Shown here: piece by piece, positions 10,212 through 23,000 of the stretch
How the letters are laid out: each line of letters opens with the position of its first letter
Numbering within the stretch: position 1 is the first letter of the stretch
Assembly: GCA_963556695.1 (NCBI GenBank)
Contig: CAUWAG010000006.1
Coordinates: 3,348,001 to 3,412,000 of the forward strand
From: Anthostomella pinea
Taxonomy: Eukaryota; Ascomycota; Sordariomycetes; Xylariales; Xylariaceae
DNA length: 64,000 nucleotides
Reading direction: 5' to 3'
Program-made: the position numbers and the translations under genes
The notes under the pieces: model-generated
The model's database searches: none
What the model was told of the DNA's origin: nothing
The model's input: the letters and a program-made list of their open reading frames with translations, nothing else

Positions 10212-12239
10212 ATGTCTACCGAGGAGGATCTCATCGACTACTCTGACGAGGAGCTCGCAACCAACGAGAACGCCGCCACCAACGGCAAGAAGACCGACGC
10301 CCCTGCGGCTGGCAACAATGTCGACAAGAAGGGCTCCTATGTCGGCATCCATTCGACTGGTTTCCGCGACTTCCTGCTGAAGCCCGAGCTTCTACGCGCC
10401 ATCGCCGACTGCGGTTTCGAGCATCCTTCGGAGGGTTAGTCTACTACATCTTACACCCCAGCTTCATCAAGAGTTATACCTCCCTCCCTCCTCAAGCGTC
10501 CGTCCCATCTCGCAAGCATGTCGCAAGCAAATATAAGCAAAGGCCGCCGGTGGAGCCTGGTGTCAGCATCAGCCGGATCCGATTCTCGTCGCGTTTTCGC
10601 GAAAACATGGGAGGAGAACCACTGGGTTGGAGGGGCGTGCCGACCCCACAGTCACGCGCTTATCGCGTCAAGCCTAGTCGGCTCGAGAGAGCCGCCCGCA
10701 GCGAAAGGCATTCGAGGCATCTGCGAAAGCGATGAATCCTCTGTCTTCAATCGATGATGGACCAACATCCTTGGCTACGAGCCTCGATGCATCCTAGAAT
10801 ACGGGTGCTGCGCCGCGCCCACCATTTCTCGCCGTCTGCCGATGGCCCTGTCGAAGATTCGCGAGGTCGGACTGTTGGAGCCTATATATATTTGAAGAAC
10901 AACGCTGCGATGATGGACGGACCTTGTCGACTCCCCACTCTTACGTCCTTCACACAACCGTCTTGGGAAACCTATCTAACCTCGATCGATACCTACAGTC
11001 CAGCAGACCTGTATCCCCCAGGCCCTTCTCGGAGGTGATATCATCTGTCAAGCCAAGTCTGGTCTCGGAAAGACGGCCGTCTTCGTCTTGACAACGCTCC
11101 AGCAAGTCGAACCTGTCGCTGGAGAATGCTCTGTTCTGGTCATGTGCCACACTCGTGAACTGGCTTTCCAGATTCGCAACGAGTACAACCGGTTCAGCAA
11201 GTACATGCCAGACATCAAGACTGGCGTGTTCTACGGAGGTACTCCCATCCAGAAGGATGCCGAAATCCTCAAGAATAACGAGACGCATCCCCACATCGTT
11301 GTCGGCACTCCTGGTCGACTTAACGCCCTGATTCGCGACAAGTTCCTGCGCCTGTCAAGTGTCCGCATCTTCGTCCTCGACGAGTGTGACAAGATGCTCG
11401 ACGCCACCGGTAAGCAGCCCGGTTCTGATGTTTTCACCACTGTACTAACTACCCGGCCAGATATGAGAAGAGATGTGCAGGAGATCTTTCGCGCAACTCC
11501 TATGCAGAAGCAAGTGATGATGTTCAGCGCCACTCTCTCGGATGAAATTAAGCCGGTCTGCCGCAAGTTCATGCAGAACCCAACCGAGCATTACGTCGAC
11601 GAAGATACCAAGTTGACGCTGCACGGTCTGCAACAGTACTATCTCAAGTTGGAGGAGCGCGAGAAGAACCGAAAGTTGAATGAGCTCCTCGATGACCTCC
11701 AGTTCAACCAGGTTATCATCTTCGTCAAGAGCACCGTCCGTGCAACCGAGCTTGACAAACTACTGCGCGAGTGTAACTTCCCCTCCATCTCTGTCCATTC
11801 CGGAGTCAGCCAAGAGGAGCGGTAAGTTCATCATTGTCCATTCTCAAAACATGGGCAAGTACTAACTGGCTGGTCGGTAGTATTAAACGCTACAAGGAGT
11901 TCAAGGAGTTCAACAAGCGAATCTGCGTAGCCACTGACGTCTTCGGTCGTGGCATTGATATCGAGCGCATTAACCTAGCAATCAACTACGATTTGCCGGG
12001 TGACGCTGACTCGTACCTGCACCGCGTCGGTCGTGCCGGCCGTTTCGGTACCAAAGGTCTCGCGATCTCATTCGTCAGCACCGACACCGATCAGGAAGTG
12101 TTGAAGGCTATTGAGAAGCGATTTGAAGTCGCCCTCCCGTAAGTGTCCTGAATGTAATTGTCAGTCACACATCAACTAACATCTTCCTAGTGAATTCCCC
12201 AAGGACGGCATTGACCCGAGCACCTACATGGCTTCCTAG
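10212..12239 (+). CDS. SUB2: DECD-box ATP-dependent RNA helicase Sub2/UAP56
   Basis: Nuclear helicase of spliceosome assembly and the TREX mRNA-export complex. Exons 10212-10434, 10999-11409, 11461-11821, 11881-12138 and 12191-12239 give 433 aa, the usual Sub2 length. Visible motifs: Walker A as AKSGLGKT (93-100); PTRELA-equivalent [16 protein letters not shown]; the diagnostic DECD (202-205), which separates Sub2/UAP56 from DEAD-box proteins; SAT (234-236); and [10 protein letters not shown] in the C-terminal RecA domain. The N-terminus [11 protein letters not shown] is the acidic UAP56 signature. The third intron unit keeps a TACTAAC branch point. The first intron is 564 bp, ten times the others, and follows the motif before the Q region; it may carry control signals. 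Confidence 0.97.
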
Positions 12240-14869
12240 CTGCCTGTTTTCCTCGCACGAGTTCTTTGCGTCGAATTTTCCGCTGATGGTCGCTGGCAAT
12301 CTGGAAGGGTCATACACGCGTACGCCTGCGGTCTCGGACGAGGGGTAAATGACCGAGAAGCTTTTCGCTTGGTGGAAAAGTCCATGTAAATTTATACACT
12401 CATCTCGGAACGGAGTGCGGATTCTCTGAGAAAAGGCGAAAGGGTCATATTGCTTCGCAGGTTGTCTTATGGGATAGTACGAGGCCTGGACTTGCAATGC
12501 CTTGGCATCTAAAGCGGCTGCTTTCCAGTCGCTAATCACAGAAAAATAGTTGCAGTCGTTGGCGCCGAGAAATAACAGTTGTGAAGACAAAATATGTGTC
12601 TCGTGTGTGTATGCAGGAACTGCAAGCCATCGGCGGCAAGTGATGAGACAGTTTCAATGAATGGGCCGCAACCCGGAATGAAGTATGTGTAATAGGCTCG
12701 ATACACAACTACCTAGGTAGCTACGGACAACCTGAGAAGATCCGTCGTCTCTCTCAAACTCCCATCATGCGCCGAGTGGCTGAAGCAACATACCAGCAAC
12801 ATCTTTTCCTCTCGCAAAACAGCGACACCCATGATTATGCTCAAGGCCGCTGCATCCCCTAGCAGGACTATATCACAACAGTCCGCTAATCACGTAGCGC
12901 ATCTCGAAAGCCCCAACGATGGAGAAGACGAAGACGACGGCCATGCCTAAACGTACGTGCCTCGGGCTGAGCAGCTATCTGCGATCCCTAGGGGTGGCGG
13001 CGTCCGTAGCGAGTGCTTTGGTTGAGGTCGAGTGGTTATGGGAAAGCTGTCCATGAGGCCATCGCAGGTGTGCTCAGGGTGCTTGCTGCCTCGCTGTCTC
13101 GTCTCTGAAGGCCTGGCTCCGGCAGGGAGTGTGCTGGGATGCTCGATATAAGGTATCCTTATTCGCGTGATGCCGGCCTCAGGGCTGTTCTGCTCTTGCT
13201 TGCTGGGTCTATTCTCAGCCGGCCATTGTGTTCACTCTGTTGGCTATGCTGGGGGTTCTTGCTTCTTCGGTGGCTCAAGCTTGACTTTCCATCTTGTGAC
13301 TCTGTGTCTGAAGGTTCATCGAGGCAGACGTGGTGGTCGTCGGGATGGTAGTGGACGGGGTTGATGTTCGTTTCTAGATGGGTAGGTTGACGTGGAATGA
13401 GGGTAATATTCCTTATAAGGGCAACCTGAGAACATGATCCCGAGCGCGTTGATCGAGTTATTTTGGTTTGTGACCACAGGTCATTCAGATATGGTGGGAC
13501 CAAAGGTCCTGTAAACAAGTAAGAATAGTAAACAAAGGCCACACCCTCCCGAGCGGGTTGATAGTGTAGATATCTTGACTACACCTCAGCTGATTTTAGT
13601 GATGGCATGACGGTCCCATCGAGGACCATAGCCGTTCTATTTCCGCGCACCTACTGACTCATGTTTGCTACTACTTGATTGTTTTAATGACAGTACTGAC
13701 TGAATCAAGGCCATTAGACACTGGAGGTGGCCCTCGTGAAATTGGATCGCGCGAACAACAACCTGTCGGGCTGTTCCCGAAATTCAAGGTTCAGCTAAGG
13801 TGTTGACCCCTGACGCCGTCTCTGCCACCAAATTGGCACGACGTCGGCTTGACTGAATTCCGTAGGCCTGATCTACGTTGGGGAGATCGGATTCGATAAC
13901 AAGTCTCGATTTCCATACTCGTATCCTCGATGTCGTCGATTCGATGCATGGGCTTTTTGACGGCATGGGACTGGTGATGATCTCTCTCTAAGCAGAGGGA
14001 GCAGGCTGCCTCGGATCAGGTCACGAAGTCCTGAACAAGGAGTCAAGCACGGCTGGTAAACTGGCTTGTGCATGCCGACTGCAAGTTGGCATAACGAGTT
14101 CTAGCTGTCGGTCTGGGGCTCCCATGGATAGTAGGCTGTTCAATCCTCAAGAGGCACCATGGATTTTTGTTCACCTATCAGAACCACATCACGACGTACC
14201 ACAGCACATTCCCCTTCTGGGGTAAATCAGGAGATTCACCTTCCTCCATCTCTTTAGTCCTATTCCACTTCTCATACCTGCCAGCGCCACGATGCTCTCC
14301 TAGGGATGCGGACGGTGTTCATCCTATCTTTGGACACCGCAAGGATCGGGACGGTATGCCGGTATGCTACAGTCTGGCTGCGAACCAACCAGCCGCGGCT
14401 CGCAAATCTAACGAAATGCAGGAACCGGAGTGGCTGATCTTCACCTAGAGTCCAAGCACGATAGTCTCTAGTGTCGCGCTTCGTAGCCGCGATCCACTTG
14501 ATATCGAGCCCCGAACAGCCGGCTCACTCCCCGTGGGGGTGGTTTCGCACTACATTAATGTGTTGCATGATACCATCCTCTTCGCTCGTTGCAGATCACT
14601 CAACGATCTGCAGAAAATCATGATTAGGCAAGTGGCCGTGCGACGAGATGCTGCAATGGCTATCCTGGTCTTCAGATCTCGGGGGGGTGGTCCCGGGATC
14701 GTGGTTAAGAACTCTGGATCGCGCAGGGTCCCGACCATTTCGATCTCTTGTCTTGCTTGATTGCTAGTCTACACACAGCGAGAGGTGGAGATCCAGCAGT
14801 ACCGTTCTGATATACGCCTTCCTTTGTCTGTCTGTTGATGAGTCGAGGTCTGATACTCGAACGACGGAG
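12240..14869. other. 2.6-kb intergenic region
   Basis: SUB2 3' flank, a possible 39-codon ORF at 12831-12950, a perfect 12-bp palindrome CTACCTAGGTAG at 12709-12720, and the promoter of the 7-TM gene. Other open frames are short, with no recognisable protein pattern. Confidence 0.45.
12831..12950 (+). CDS. possible 39-aa small ORF
   Basis: ATG at 12831 opens 39 codons ending in the acidic stretch NDGEDEDDGHA. The composition is more protein-like than its surroundings, and a GTACGT donor-like site follows 3 bp after the stop. There is no recognised family and no independent support; it may be chance. Confidence 0.15.
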   Translation: MIMLKAAASPSRTISQQSANHVAHLESPNDGEDEDDGHA

Positions 14870-16409
14870 ATGGAATCAAAGCAGCCGGCCATTTGGGCTG
14901 TCATATTCGTAACTCTCATCCCGGCGACCATCTGCATCTCATGGCGCCTGCTCGCCCGGAGATTGACTCGTGTCGAGCTGTGGTGGGATGACTGGGCAGC
15001 GATCGCATGTTATGTAAGTACCACTGATGTCTCCGTATCAATGATAGGGATCCCTTAGAGACTCATGTTAACATCACGATTATGTAGCTCATGGGAGTTG
15101 CCTGGGTCGCCATAACTATAATATGTAAGGATTCCAAAAGGAAAAGAGATACTGGGAATCTTCTTGCTGACAGGAACTCTTCATCTAGGGCTCAACGAGG
15201 GTCTGGGCCTGCACATCCACGACGTCAAGGACATGACTGTCGAGCGCGCCTTGTATCGATCAAAACAGCTCTTGTATATCATCGAACTGTTCTACGCATT
15301 CGCCCTCTTCTTCGGCAAGGTCTCCATCCTGTTCTTCTACTGGAGGATGTTCAGAGTCACGAACATCAAGCTCGCCATCCAGATCCTCATGGGCTGTTCT
15401 TGTGCGTGGATTATAATTCGGGTGAGTCGATGACATGTCCATCCCAATGCGCCGACCGTACGGATTGCTGACTTTGTACTTCGTCGTCCTCAGACGATCA
15501 TGGGCATCTGGCATTGCGAGCCCATTTCCTACTTCTGGGACTCGTCTATCGAGGGAGGATATTGCACGATCGATGACTCGAAGTTCTTCTTCGGATCCGT
15601 CCTGGCGCACGTCATCCTCGATGTCATTATACTATCCCTACCCGTGGTTCAGATCCGTAAGCTGCGTCTGCCTAAACTTCAGAAGCTAGGCGTCATGGTC
15701 ATGTTCATGTTCGGCATCTTGTAAGTCCTCTTGCGTCGTTGGAAGTGAGTAAAGGAGCTGACGCTGATATTGTTACCTAGCATCTGCATCGCGGGGGTGG
15801 TTGTTATTTTCGTCTCGACCAGATTCGACCCGACTTCCACGGATTTCACATGGAACGTCAGCTCTATCATCTTGTGGGCTACGGTAGAAGTTAATCTTGT
15901 AACTGTCTCCAGTACGTTAACCCATTAGCCAAGCATCTGATGCGCTACCCCTCGACAACATTACAAATAGGCTAATTACAACCACCACAGCCTGTCTCCC
16001 AACCATCAAGCCCGCCTTCTTCTACTGCTTCCCCTGCATCAACCCCAACAACTCGAGCCTGCGCTCCGGATCGAATAGTTACGGTTTCGCCAAGCAATCC
16101 ATCAGACTGGCGACGCTGCGCAAAGACGAAGACATGGACGAGTCCAGCTCCACGCACCAGCTCGCAGATACAACACCTGAAATCAGTTCAGCTGGCGGCT
16201 TTGATAGACGTACTTCTGATGCGCACCGGGGCGTACGCACCTTCATCACGGGTCGCGGCAACAGGGCCAATGGGTCCGGCAGGAGCGAAGTCGGCGATGA
16301 GGAAATGGGCGGTGGGATTGTCGTCAAGAACGAGACGGTCGTGGAGGTTTCGCACAGTAGGGCGGCGAAATTACCGCCGTACTCGTCCCGGGATAGTGAT
16401 TCTTCCTGA
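14870..16409 (+). CDS. seven-TM fungal rhodopsin-domain (PTH11-like) integral membrane protein
   Basis: Plasma-membrane protein of the large ascomycete family with a fungal rhodopsin domain (related to PTH11-type receptors; most members have no known ligand). Exons 14870-15013, 15088-15124, 15189-15421, 15494-15720, 15781-15911 and 15991-16409 give 396 aa. Seven hydrophobic segments are seen: IWAVIFVTLIPATICISW; the WWDDW-A-A-I-A-C-Y/LMGVAW pair; the IELFYAFALFFGKVSILFF helix with the family-typical K-x-S-I-L-x-F-Y; AIQILMGCSCAWIII; VLAHVILDVIILSLPV; MFMFGIFICIAGVVVIF; and IILWATVEVNLVTVSS. The conserved I-x-x-C-x-P-x-x-x-F-W-D loop and the E-x-N-L motif in TM7 are present. The cytoplasmic tail (about 130 aa) is Ser/Gly/Arg-rich and disordered, with many possible phosphosites. 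No CFEM domain precedes it. Confidence 0.88.
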
Positions 16410-17050
16410 AGCGTGCGATCGTGACGGCTTTTCGCTGTAGGGTACGCAATGGTTCGTTTGATGTATTATAATACCACATCTTGTCTCCTGGTCTGTCACG
16501 GCACCAGATGACAGCCCCACATGTCAGGGGTCAACCCCTATATATACCAGATCATGTCTCCTAGCTAACTTCATAGTTTCCTTCCTTCTTCACGTACAAC
16601 AACAAAGCCATTTCTGCAGTCACCAGAAGTCGGACTGTGACGTGGTCAGCGTTGGCAGCATGGTGGTCGACGACGGTCTGAGCCATTCGTGGGAATACCA
16701 TACCCTCGCTTTCCCTGATTACTTGCCAGTCTCTGACCTTCCTTTCTCCTTAGCTACTAGTTGCTACCTACTCCATCAATCTCGCCTCCTGTCACAGGGT
16801 GTAGCAAGCAGCCATCAAGCTCATCACAGGCCTCCAGCTCAGCATCGCGTTCCCCTCTCGATCTCCACTGACACATAGATCCAGGTTCCAACCATTAGCG
16901 AGCTTATCGCAACACCACCATTCTTCTTCTGAGGCATCAAGGTAACCGGTGTGATCGGCAAGCAGGCCATCTCTAGCTGCTTCTGGTATATAGAATCTTC
17001 AACAGCTGCCTATGCCCCTCAACGACGAAAGAATAGGGGCATTTACTGAC

Positions 17051-17132
17051 TGGAATAAGCACCCTGTATAAGTACCTATAGCTTCATTCCGATGAGCTAC
17101 TTTGAATGCTTACTTGAAGTGTGTTTATCCCG
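17051..17132. mobile_element. degenerate inverted-repeat element (copy C)
   Basis: Starts with TGGAATAAGCACC, identical to copy A. It ends with two decayed right-end units about 15 bp apart (TGCTTA at 17107-17112 and TGTTTATCCCG at 17122-17132), after an ACTTTGAA segment resembling the sequence before the right end in copies A and B. Same architecture, lower identity. Confidence 0.45.
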
Positions 17133-19998
17133 GTAATAGTGAATACCTATGGATCTATGAAAACTTCCAGTAACGCTCGCGGACGGATCCTTATGCGCAA
17201 TGTCTGTAAACAAGGGACGTACCGTTCGTCGTCCCTCCTGCGCTTCGAACCGCCTCGGCGACCGTTGTATGCCCTTGTGGCTACTGGTTACCGCAGTCCC
17301 TGAGTGTGCTACCTCTGCCGCGACAGTTGTTACGAGGGCGTCCCTGTCTGTCCGTGATCCTGTCCGCGTTGTGCGGTGCTGTTGGGGGGCACTTATGGCT
17401 TGCTGTTTTCTGCTCCGCCTGTGACTCATTGTCTGGTTCTTCCTCTGAGCTCAGTTCTGAAGAGTTCGCTACTCACGAAGGCGACTTAAAACACTGACAT
17501 ATACATTGTATTCCTTCCTCACTCGTCGTCAACATGGCGACTCTGAGTCGGAAAAGCAACAAGCGGTGCCCCGCTGCAACAGCCGAAGAGGTGCGTCATG
17601 AAGAAGGAAGGGACGTCCGGCTCGATGAACACGATAATAAGATTGTAATGTGAGCGTGTTCTTAGACCGCTAGCTGCCCGGGCTGAGGCAAGTCCCTGAA
17701 CGATGGATATGTGCCTCACCAAAAGGGGGCTTCGAACAATGTGATTGCGCGCAGCTAATGCCAAGTAGAAAGGGATCAGATAATGCAATTCATCTAACAT
17801 ATTATTAAGATCACCTCTCGGTGTATCTTATGGACCCTAGAAGCACGATGATCCTATCAGGCGTACACCACATCCAGAGCTGGATTGGGCTTGTTATAGT
17901 ATGTTCCATCATGGGAACATCGACAAAGAGAGCCCGCGTTCCCAAAATGCGCGGCGAGTTTCTCGCTGCATTAGAAACTGACTTGACTGGTCAGGTTCCT
18001 ATGCTCCGTTTTCTGCTTTTCCATGGTCTTGCATCGTACTGGCTGGTTGATGAAAGACCTGCTCCAGGGGCTTCAGTCTTGAACGCACAACTTCTGGAAC
18101 ATATTCCAAGCCCTCGCAAGGAGCCCCAAGCTCTATGTCTGTAGAGACCGTGATCGTGGAAACTGATAAAGATTCGTGTCCTAGAGTGCTGGTAGACACA
18201 GCTTGAAATCGAAGAAGTCAATTGCCTCAGCGGAGTGTATAGTGTGGCGGGCCTGGCTTCACATCACCACTTATGCAGTACCTTCGGGCTCTTCCAACTA
18301 TGGAAACGTCGCCATCGGAATGGCTTCCAATGTGTCGATTCATATACTTGAAGAAGCGCTCGTACCAACTGCCGCCTGGAACAGACTTCCTGTCTCGGTC
18401 GACTCGGAATTCTGCAGCGGCACGTCTCGTCTTTCACGAGCAGCAGATGGCAACACCATGAAGCACAAGACTACCATGCACCTATCCATGTCATGGCTTC
18501 CAGCTAATGACTTGCTCGAGCTAACCAAATAAGGCTCAGCCGTCGAGGTCGTGGACAGCCTGTGTTGCTCGTATGCTTATCCGAGCAGTGGCGGATACCC
18601 AGCGCGCCTGAACACAAGCAGCGAGGACGAGCATGCTACTCACCAGGCTCACACCCTTTCGAGATGAAGAACGATATTGAGACAACACCAGACTATTTGG
18701 GAGAGACCTCCTCGTAACCATTGCCACAAAGGCATCGGGTTCGCCACTCTCGACACAGACCATCGTGAAGTGATCGAGTCACAATTCGTCGCCTCCTGGC
18801 CCAGTCCAATGCTCAAGTGAGGCCCACTCCGTCGCCACGGCAAAGACCTCCTCACAGTTCACAATCTATGTGCCCAGTGCGTTTCGCCACTATCAGGCAC
18901 CGATGTGACACGTCCTCGGTTTGCCGCCTGACTCCGCGACGACTTCGGCCTTTCTTGAAACATAGTAAGAGTCACCCCGGGGACCCACGGCCAGGGAGGG
19001 ACCTTGTGTCTGGCAGGCAGCGCAGCGCACGTAGAGTATACCCCCTGAAATAATGTTGCCTGCTGAGGATCAAGATACTTGCAAGCACACTGTTAGCAAC
19101 ACTTGAGGGGTCTTGATAGCTTGGTTTTACACAGGTCACTCCCTGGGACATCGTACTTCCTCTGGTAGGGAGAATAGCCTCTTTTTACATAGCAGCATTC
19201 GAATATTTATATGAGGGAGGGTGTGAATATGAAACGGTTGGTGTGGGAGAATGAATTATAAGACCCCGGCCGCGACGTTTTAAAGGCCTGTCATGTATTC
19301 GCTCGGACGCCATTTAACATTATTTCAGGGATCATACTGTACTCATATGTTCATGACAGTATCAATCAGTCATGATGCCAGTCAGTATGTGACTCCCAGC
19401 AACCGGAGCATGGGTCGTTGGCGTTACACAGTCATTCGCGCCCACCATGCCCATCGTGAACACTGTCCATGCACCACCATAAGCTGCGATACCCACCGTA
19501 AGCCGACCTGTCCATCGTACCGCCTTCTGACCTGCTCACCACTCGTCCCACAGTCAGTCAGTCAGCTGAGGCGAGAATGAACCAGCTGGACCACTGGATA
19601 CAGCTTGAAGAGCGCGCTCGCATACGGTGGGAGTCATGTGGTCTCGTGCGCGCTGTCTCCCTGGTACGCGTACCGTATCCAGCTACCTACCTACCCACCT
19701 GACCCAGTACTGACACGATAGAGTGACAGACAGAATCATCACTCACACGATACCGCCCCTAAACGCCACACCCGTTGACGCATTTGTCAGCATGACGGAT
19801 TCGAGCGGCTCTATCGCCTACCCAAGACATGACGTTGGAGTCGGGAGAAACCCGGGCAAGCTGAATGCCGTGTCGTCCCTCCAAGGAACTTCGATTCCCG
19901 CACTCATTCGCGTCTGATCGGCCTCGATGTGGAGAAAGAGAAAGAGCGAGGATCGCATTCCTTACACGGTAGTTACTGTACTTGTCAGCAGACAAGCG

Positions 19999-20035
19999 CC
20001 CAACCAACCAACTCACCAACCAACCAACCAGCCAG
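19999..20035. repeat. CCAA-type tetranucleotide repeat
   Basis: Imperfect run of CAAC/CCAA units interrupted by ACTCA. Simple sequence with no gene. Confidence 0.8.
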
Positions 20036-23000
20036 CCCCTGATACCTGCTCGTTCGCGGAGGCAGCGCCGCACAGCCTCGCCTGTGACCTGTCTGACAGC
20101 CTGGACAGGATCTCGCGGTTATTACATGAGGATCACGAAGCACCATCTCATCTCTGTGCCAGCCAGACCTTAAGATATACTGTAGCCTGACGCGAAGGGA
20201 GCAAGCATGAGCATGGAGTCAAGTGGGGTCAAGGTCAGGGAAGGTTTCACCGAGCGCCAAGTTCGAGAAATTCCAACCCTATCTTTCTACCTTAATATTG
20301 TAGCCTGCGAGGACGGAAATAAGCATGAAATCAAGATCTACACCAAGCTTTTTCAGCCTTCCTTCGTTACAGATTCGGCCAGACGGCAGGATGGTTGGTT
20401 GGGGTGGTGCTTGTTGACGGTAAAAAGTACTGCGCGAGAAAAGATCCCAGCATCGACAACGCTGCTGCCTGGCCCGGCGCAGTTGGCAACTTTGGACGCC
20501 ACGGATATGCGGTGGGGATTGAATTTGAACGGATGTCACGGAGGGCTGCCATTCGCCAGCCTCGGTTGTGGAATGTTTCTGGAAGTCATTGGGAGTCTGA
20601 GCCAGGTGGACAGGCAGACAGGCAGGCGCTCATTACCAGGTGGTGGACCTGATGTTCGGGCTGGATATGATTTAAGGATCGTGAACGATATACAGACAGA
20701 CAGCTGCCTAGATCCCATCGGCAGCGCTGCCAACATCGAATACCTATCAGGGCAGATACAAAGGCGACAGAAGCGATGAATGAAGCCTTCAACGTCATGA
20801 CTCGTGCGTGAATGGGATCGAGGATCCTGTCCGGCTCGTGTATCGACCGAAAAGAAAAAGGCTGGTGTGATTACACAGCTGCGGATGATGCTGACGGCCT
20901 GACACTCATGAATCTGACGGCTACACAGACTGCTCTGGATGGAAAATCCGCCAGCGGCAGTGGTAAGTCTAGACGCGATCTACACTAGACGATCAATATG
21001 ATCAGCCTGCCAGCCTGCCAGCCTGCCTTTGACGATGGGAGCCTGTGGAACATGATATGTCGTCTGTAAGCGCAACCTATCAGATGTGTGTCGGGCCGCC
21101 ACTGCAGTCAGGCGCTCGCAAGATCGTAGGTAAGCAAAGCAGGTAAGGTGGCGGCGACCTGGGGGCGAGATCTCCTCTCGTCCTCTGGCATATCTGGGTA
21201 CAGTAGCAAGCGTGTTGCCCGATGGCCGCCCGCCCGTAGCTCCCGCGCAGAATTGGGGATGCAACCTGGGGCTACGAAAACAATAATACTATCAACGAAT
21301 CTGCAGATCTGCAAATGTGGCTAGACGATGCTGTTGATGATGATGTGCGCTGGCGGACCCCAACAATCGGATCATGACGAAGGCCGCTGCTAAATTGGTT
21401 TGAACCGGTTTGGATTGAATGAATTTCAACCTCGTGAATCCAGGCCCGGCCCCGGTCGGATGTTGCCCTCATTCGATCCCGTATTGATCAATACACATGT
21501 CGGAATGGAACGTGGAGTTGAGGGACATGGCCCTTCGCCGTCACGCTTGGACCAGAGCGCGCGAACACGACGCGCGCCTCGCACATGCAATGCCAGGTAC
21601 CCGACGATGGCTGTGAGGCGATGTGAACCCCACAGATTGATTTGATAGTCGCAGCATAATTCATCATCGTTCACGATGCTGCTGGCTGCGCGTGGCAGCT
21701 ACGAACCCGACGAGGGCGGAGTCGAAGTGCGTGGTTCCCACCGCAGCCGAGACATCGTAATGGGCTTCCCCATGCCGAGCCTCGGCCATGCAAAGCATGA
21801 ATTCAACCTAGCAAGCCTGTCTTCATCTTCGTCCAAGGCTGCCTGCCTACGAGCTAGATAGCGAGGCGTTCCTGACGAGGACCGATTGATGACCTGGAAT
21901 ACCGTGCAATACTACCATCTGAGATGCCGAACCTTGAATGGCGCATTGCCAGCGCAACACACACACATGAAGGTTTCATTGCGACACGATATGTCTCGGA
22001 CTCGCCACGATGGCCGCCACACCACCTGAGCTCCTCGGTCGCCGTTGAGTGGTAGGTGGCGTCGCCTGCCCCCGAGAGTATGTCTTGTCACTTACCTAAT
22101 CTGAATAGTACCGTAGATCGCTACATCTACGTCTGTTAGGAAGTAGCTCACGGGGACTGAACATGAGAGGATTCGTCTGAGGTGAACGGGAATAGTCAAG
22201 ATCAACTCATCCTGCCCATCCTCCTCTCCAACCCCACCATGCGGAAGGGCGGCGGTGCAACAAACCAATTACCAATTACCTCAGTCTGGCTCGCTGCATT
22301 GTTTGCAAGCAACTCCGGCCATCGTCATTGGCCCCGGGGGCGAAGTCCTCGAGGCGCCTTGGCTACCACACCCTCACGCGGATTTGGGAGTCTGTCGTTG
22401 GTCGTCGGGATCAGCGTGCATGTCGCGCCGGCGAAGGCAGTTTTCTGCCTTTGCTTTCTCCAGATCTCGGGGCAAGATAGAGTGTCGAGATTTGCAGGAA
22501 ATGACACACAAAGGTCCGAATCTTTAAGGTTTGCTCCGTGTCTTGCACCGTCGAGGCTCCTACACAAGGCATCTATCGGCCGTCTGAGCCACTAGGCAAG
22601 ATCCGAGATAGTTATTCTAGAACATGGAGCCCCCGGAGTTGCCTTTCGTATGCTCTATTGGATGAGAGGCGAATACCGATTTAGGTGTTAGTGGCCTTGG
22701 TCGGATGACCGGAAGGACGCAGGGCGATCTCACTATCTGCGCGTGAATTAGGTACATATCGTCATGTTAGTAAAACCCGCGCGGTAATGGAAATGAGGAA
22801 GAAAGGCGTTGGGCGACAGTAGCACCATCACGAGATGTGGTATGATTGCAGCGAGATGTCGAAGGCCTGCCGAAACAGCTGTTGCTACCTGATACCGGCT
22901 GTAAGCGGTGATTTGCCCAGTGGTATGTTCATCAACAGCTGTTGAGTTGAAAATTCTCTGCCGGCCTCGTGAGTGCACTTGTCACGCCGACAATGCCACC

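Noticed and set aside
10740..10930. C-box-like GATGATGG motifs in the SUB2 first intron (intronic snoRNA)
   Set aside because: No CTGA D-box is present in the intron, so a box C/D RNA is unsupported.
13159..13542. Minus-strand frame with an SHRRS motif that also appears near 17400
   Set aside because: The similarity to 17097-17429 is a few residues only and shifts between frames; not enough for a duplicated gene or transposon relic.
20207..20779. 190-codon open frame in the gene-poor region
   Set aside because: Amino-acid composition is near random, there is no motif, and the opposite strand is equally open.
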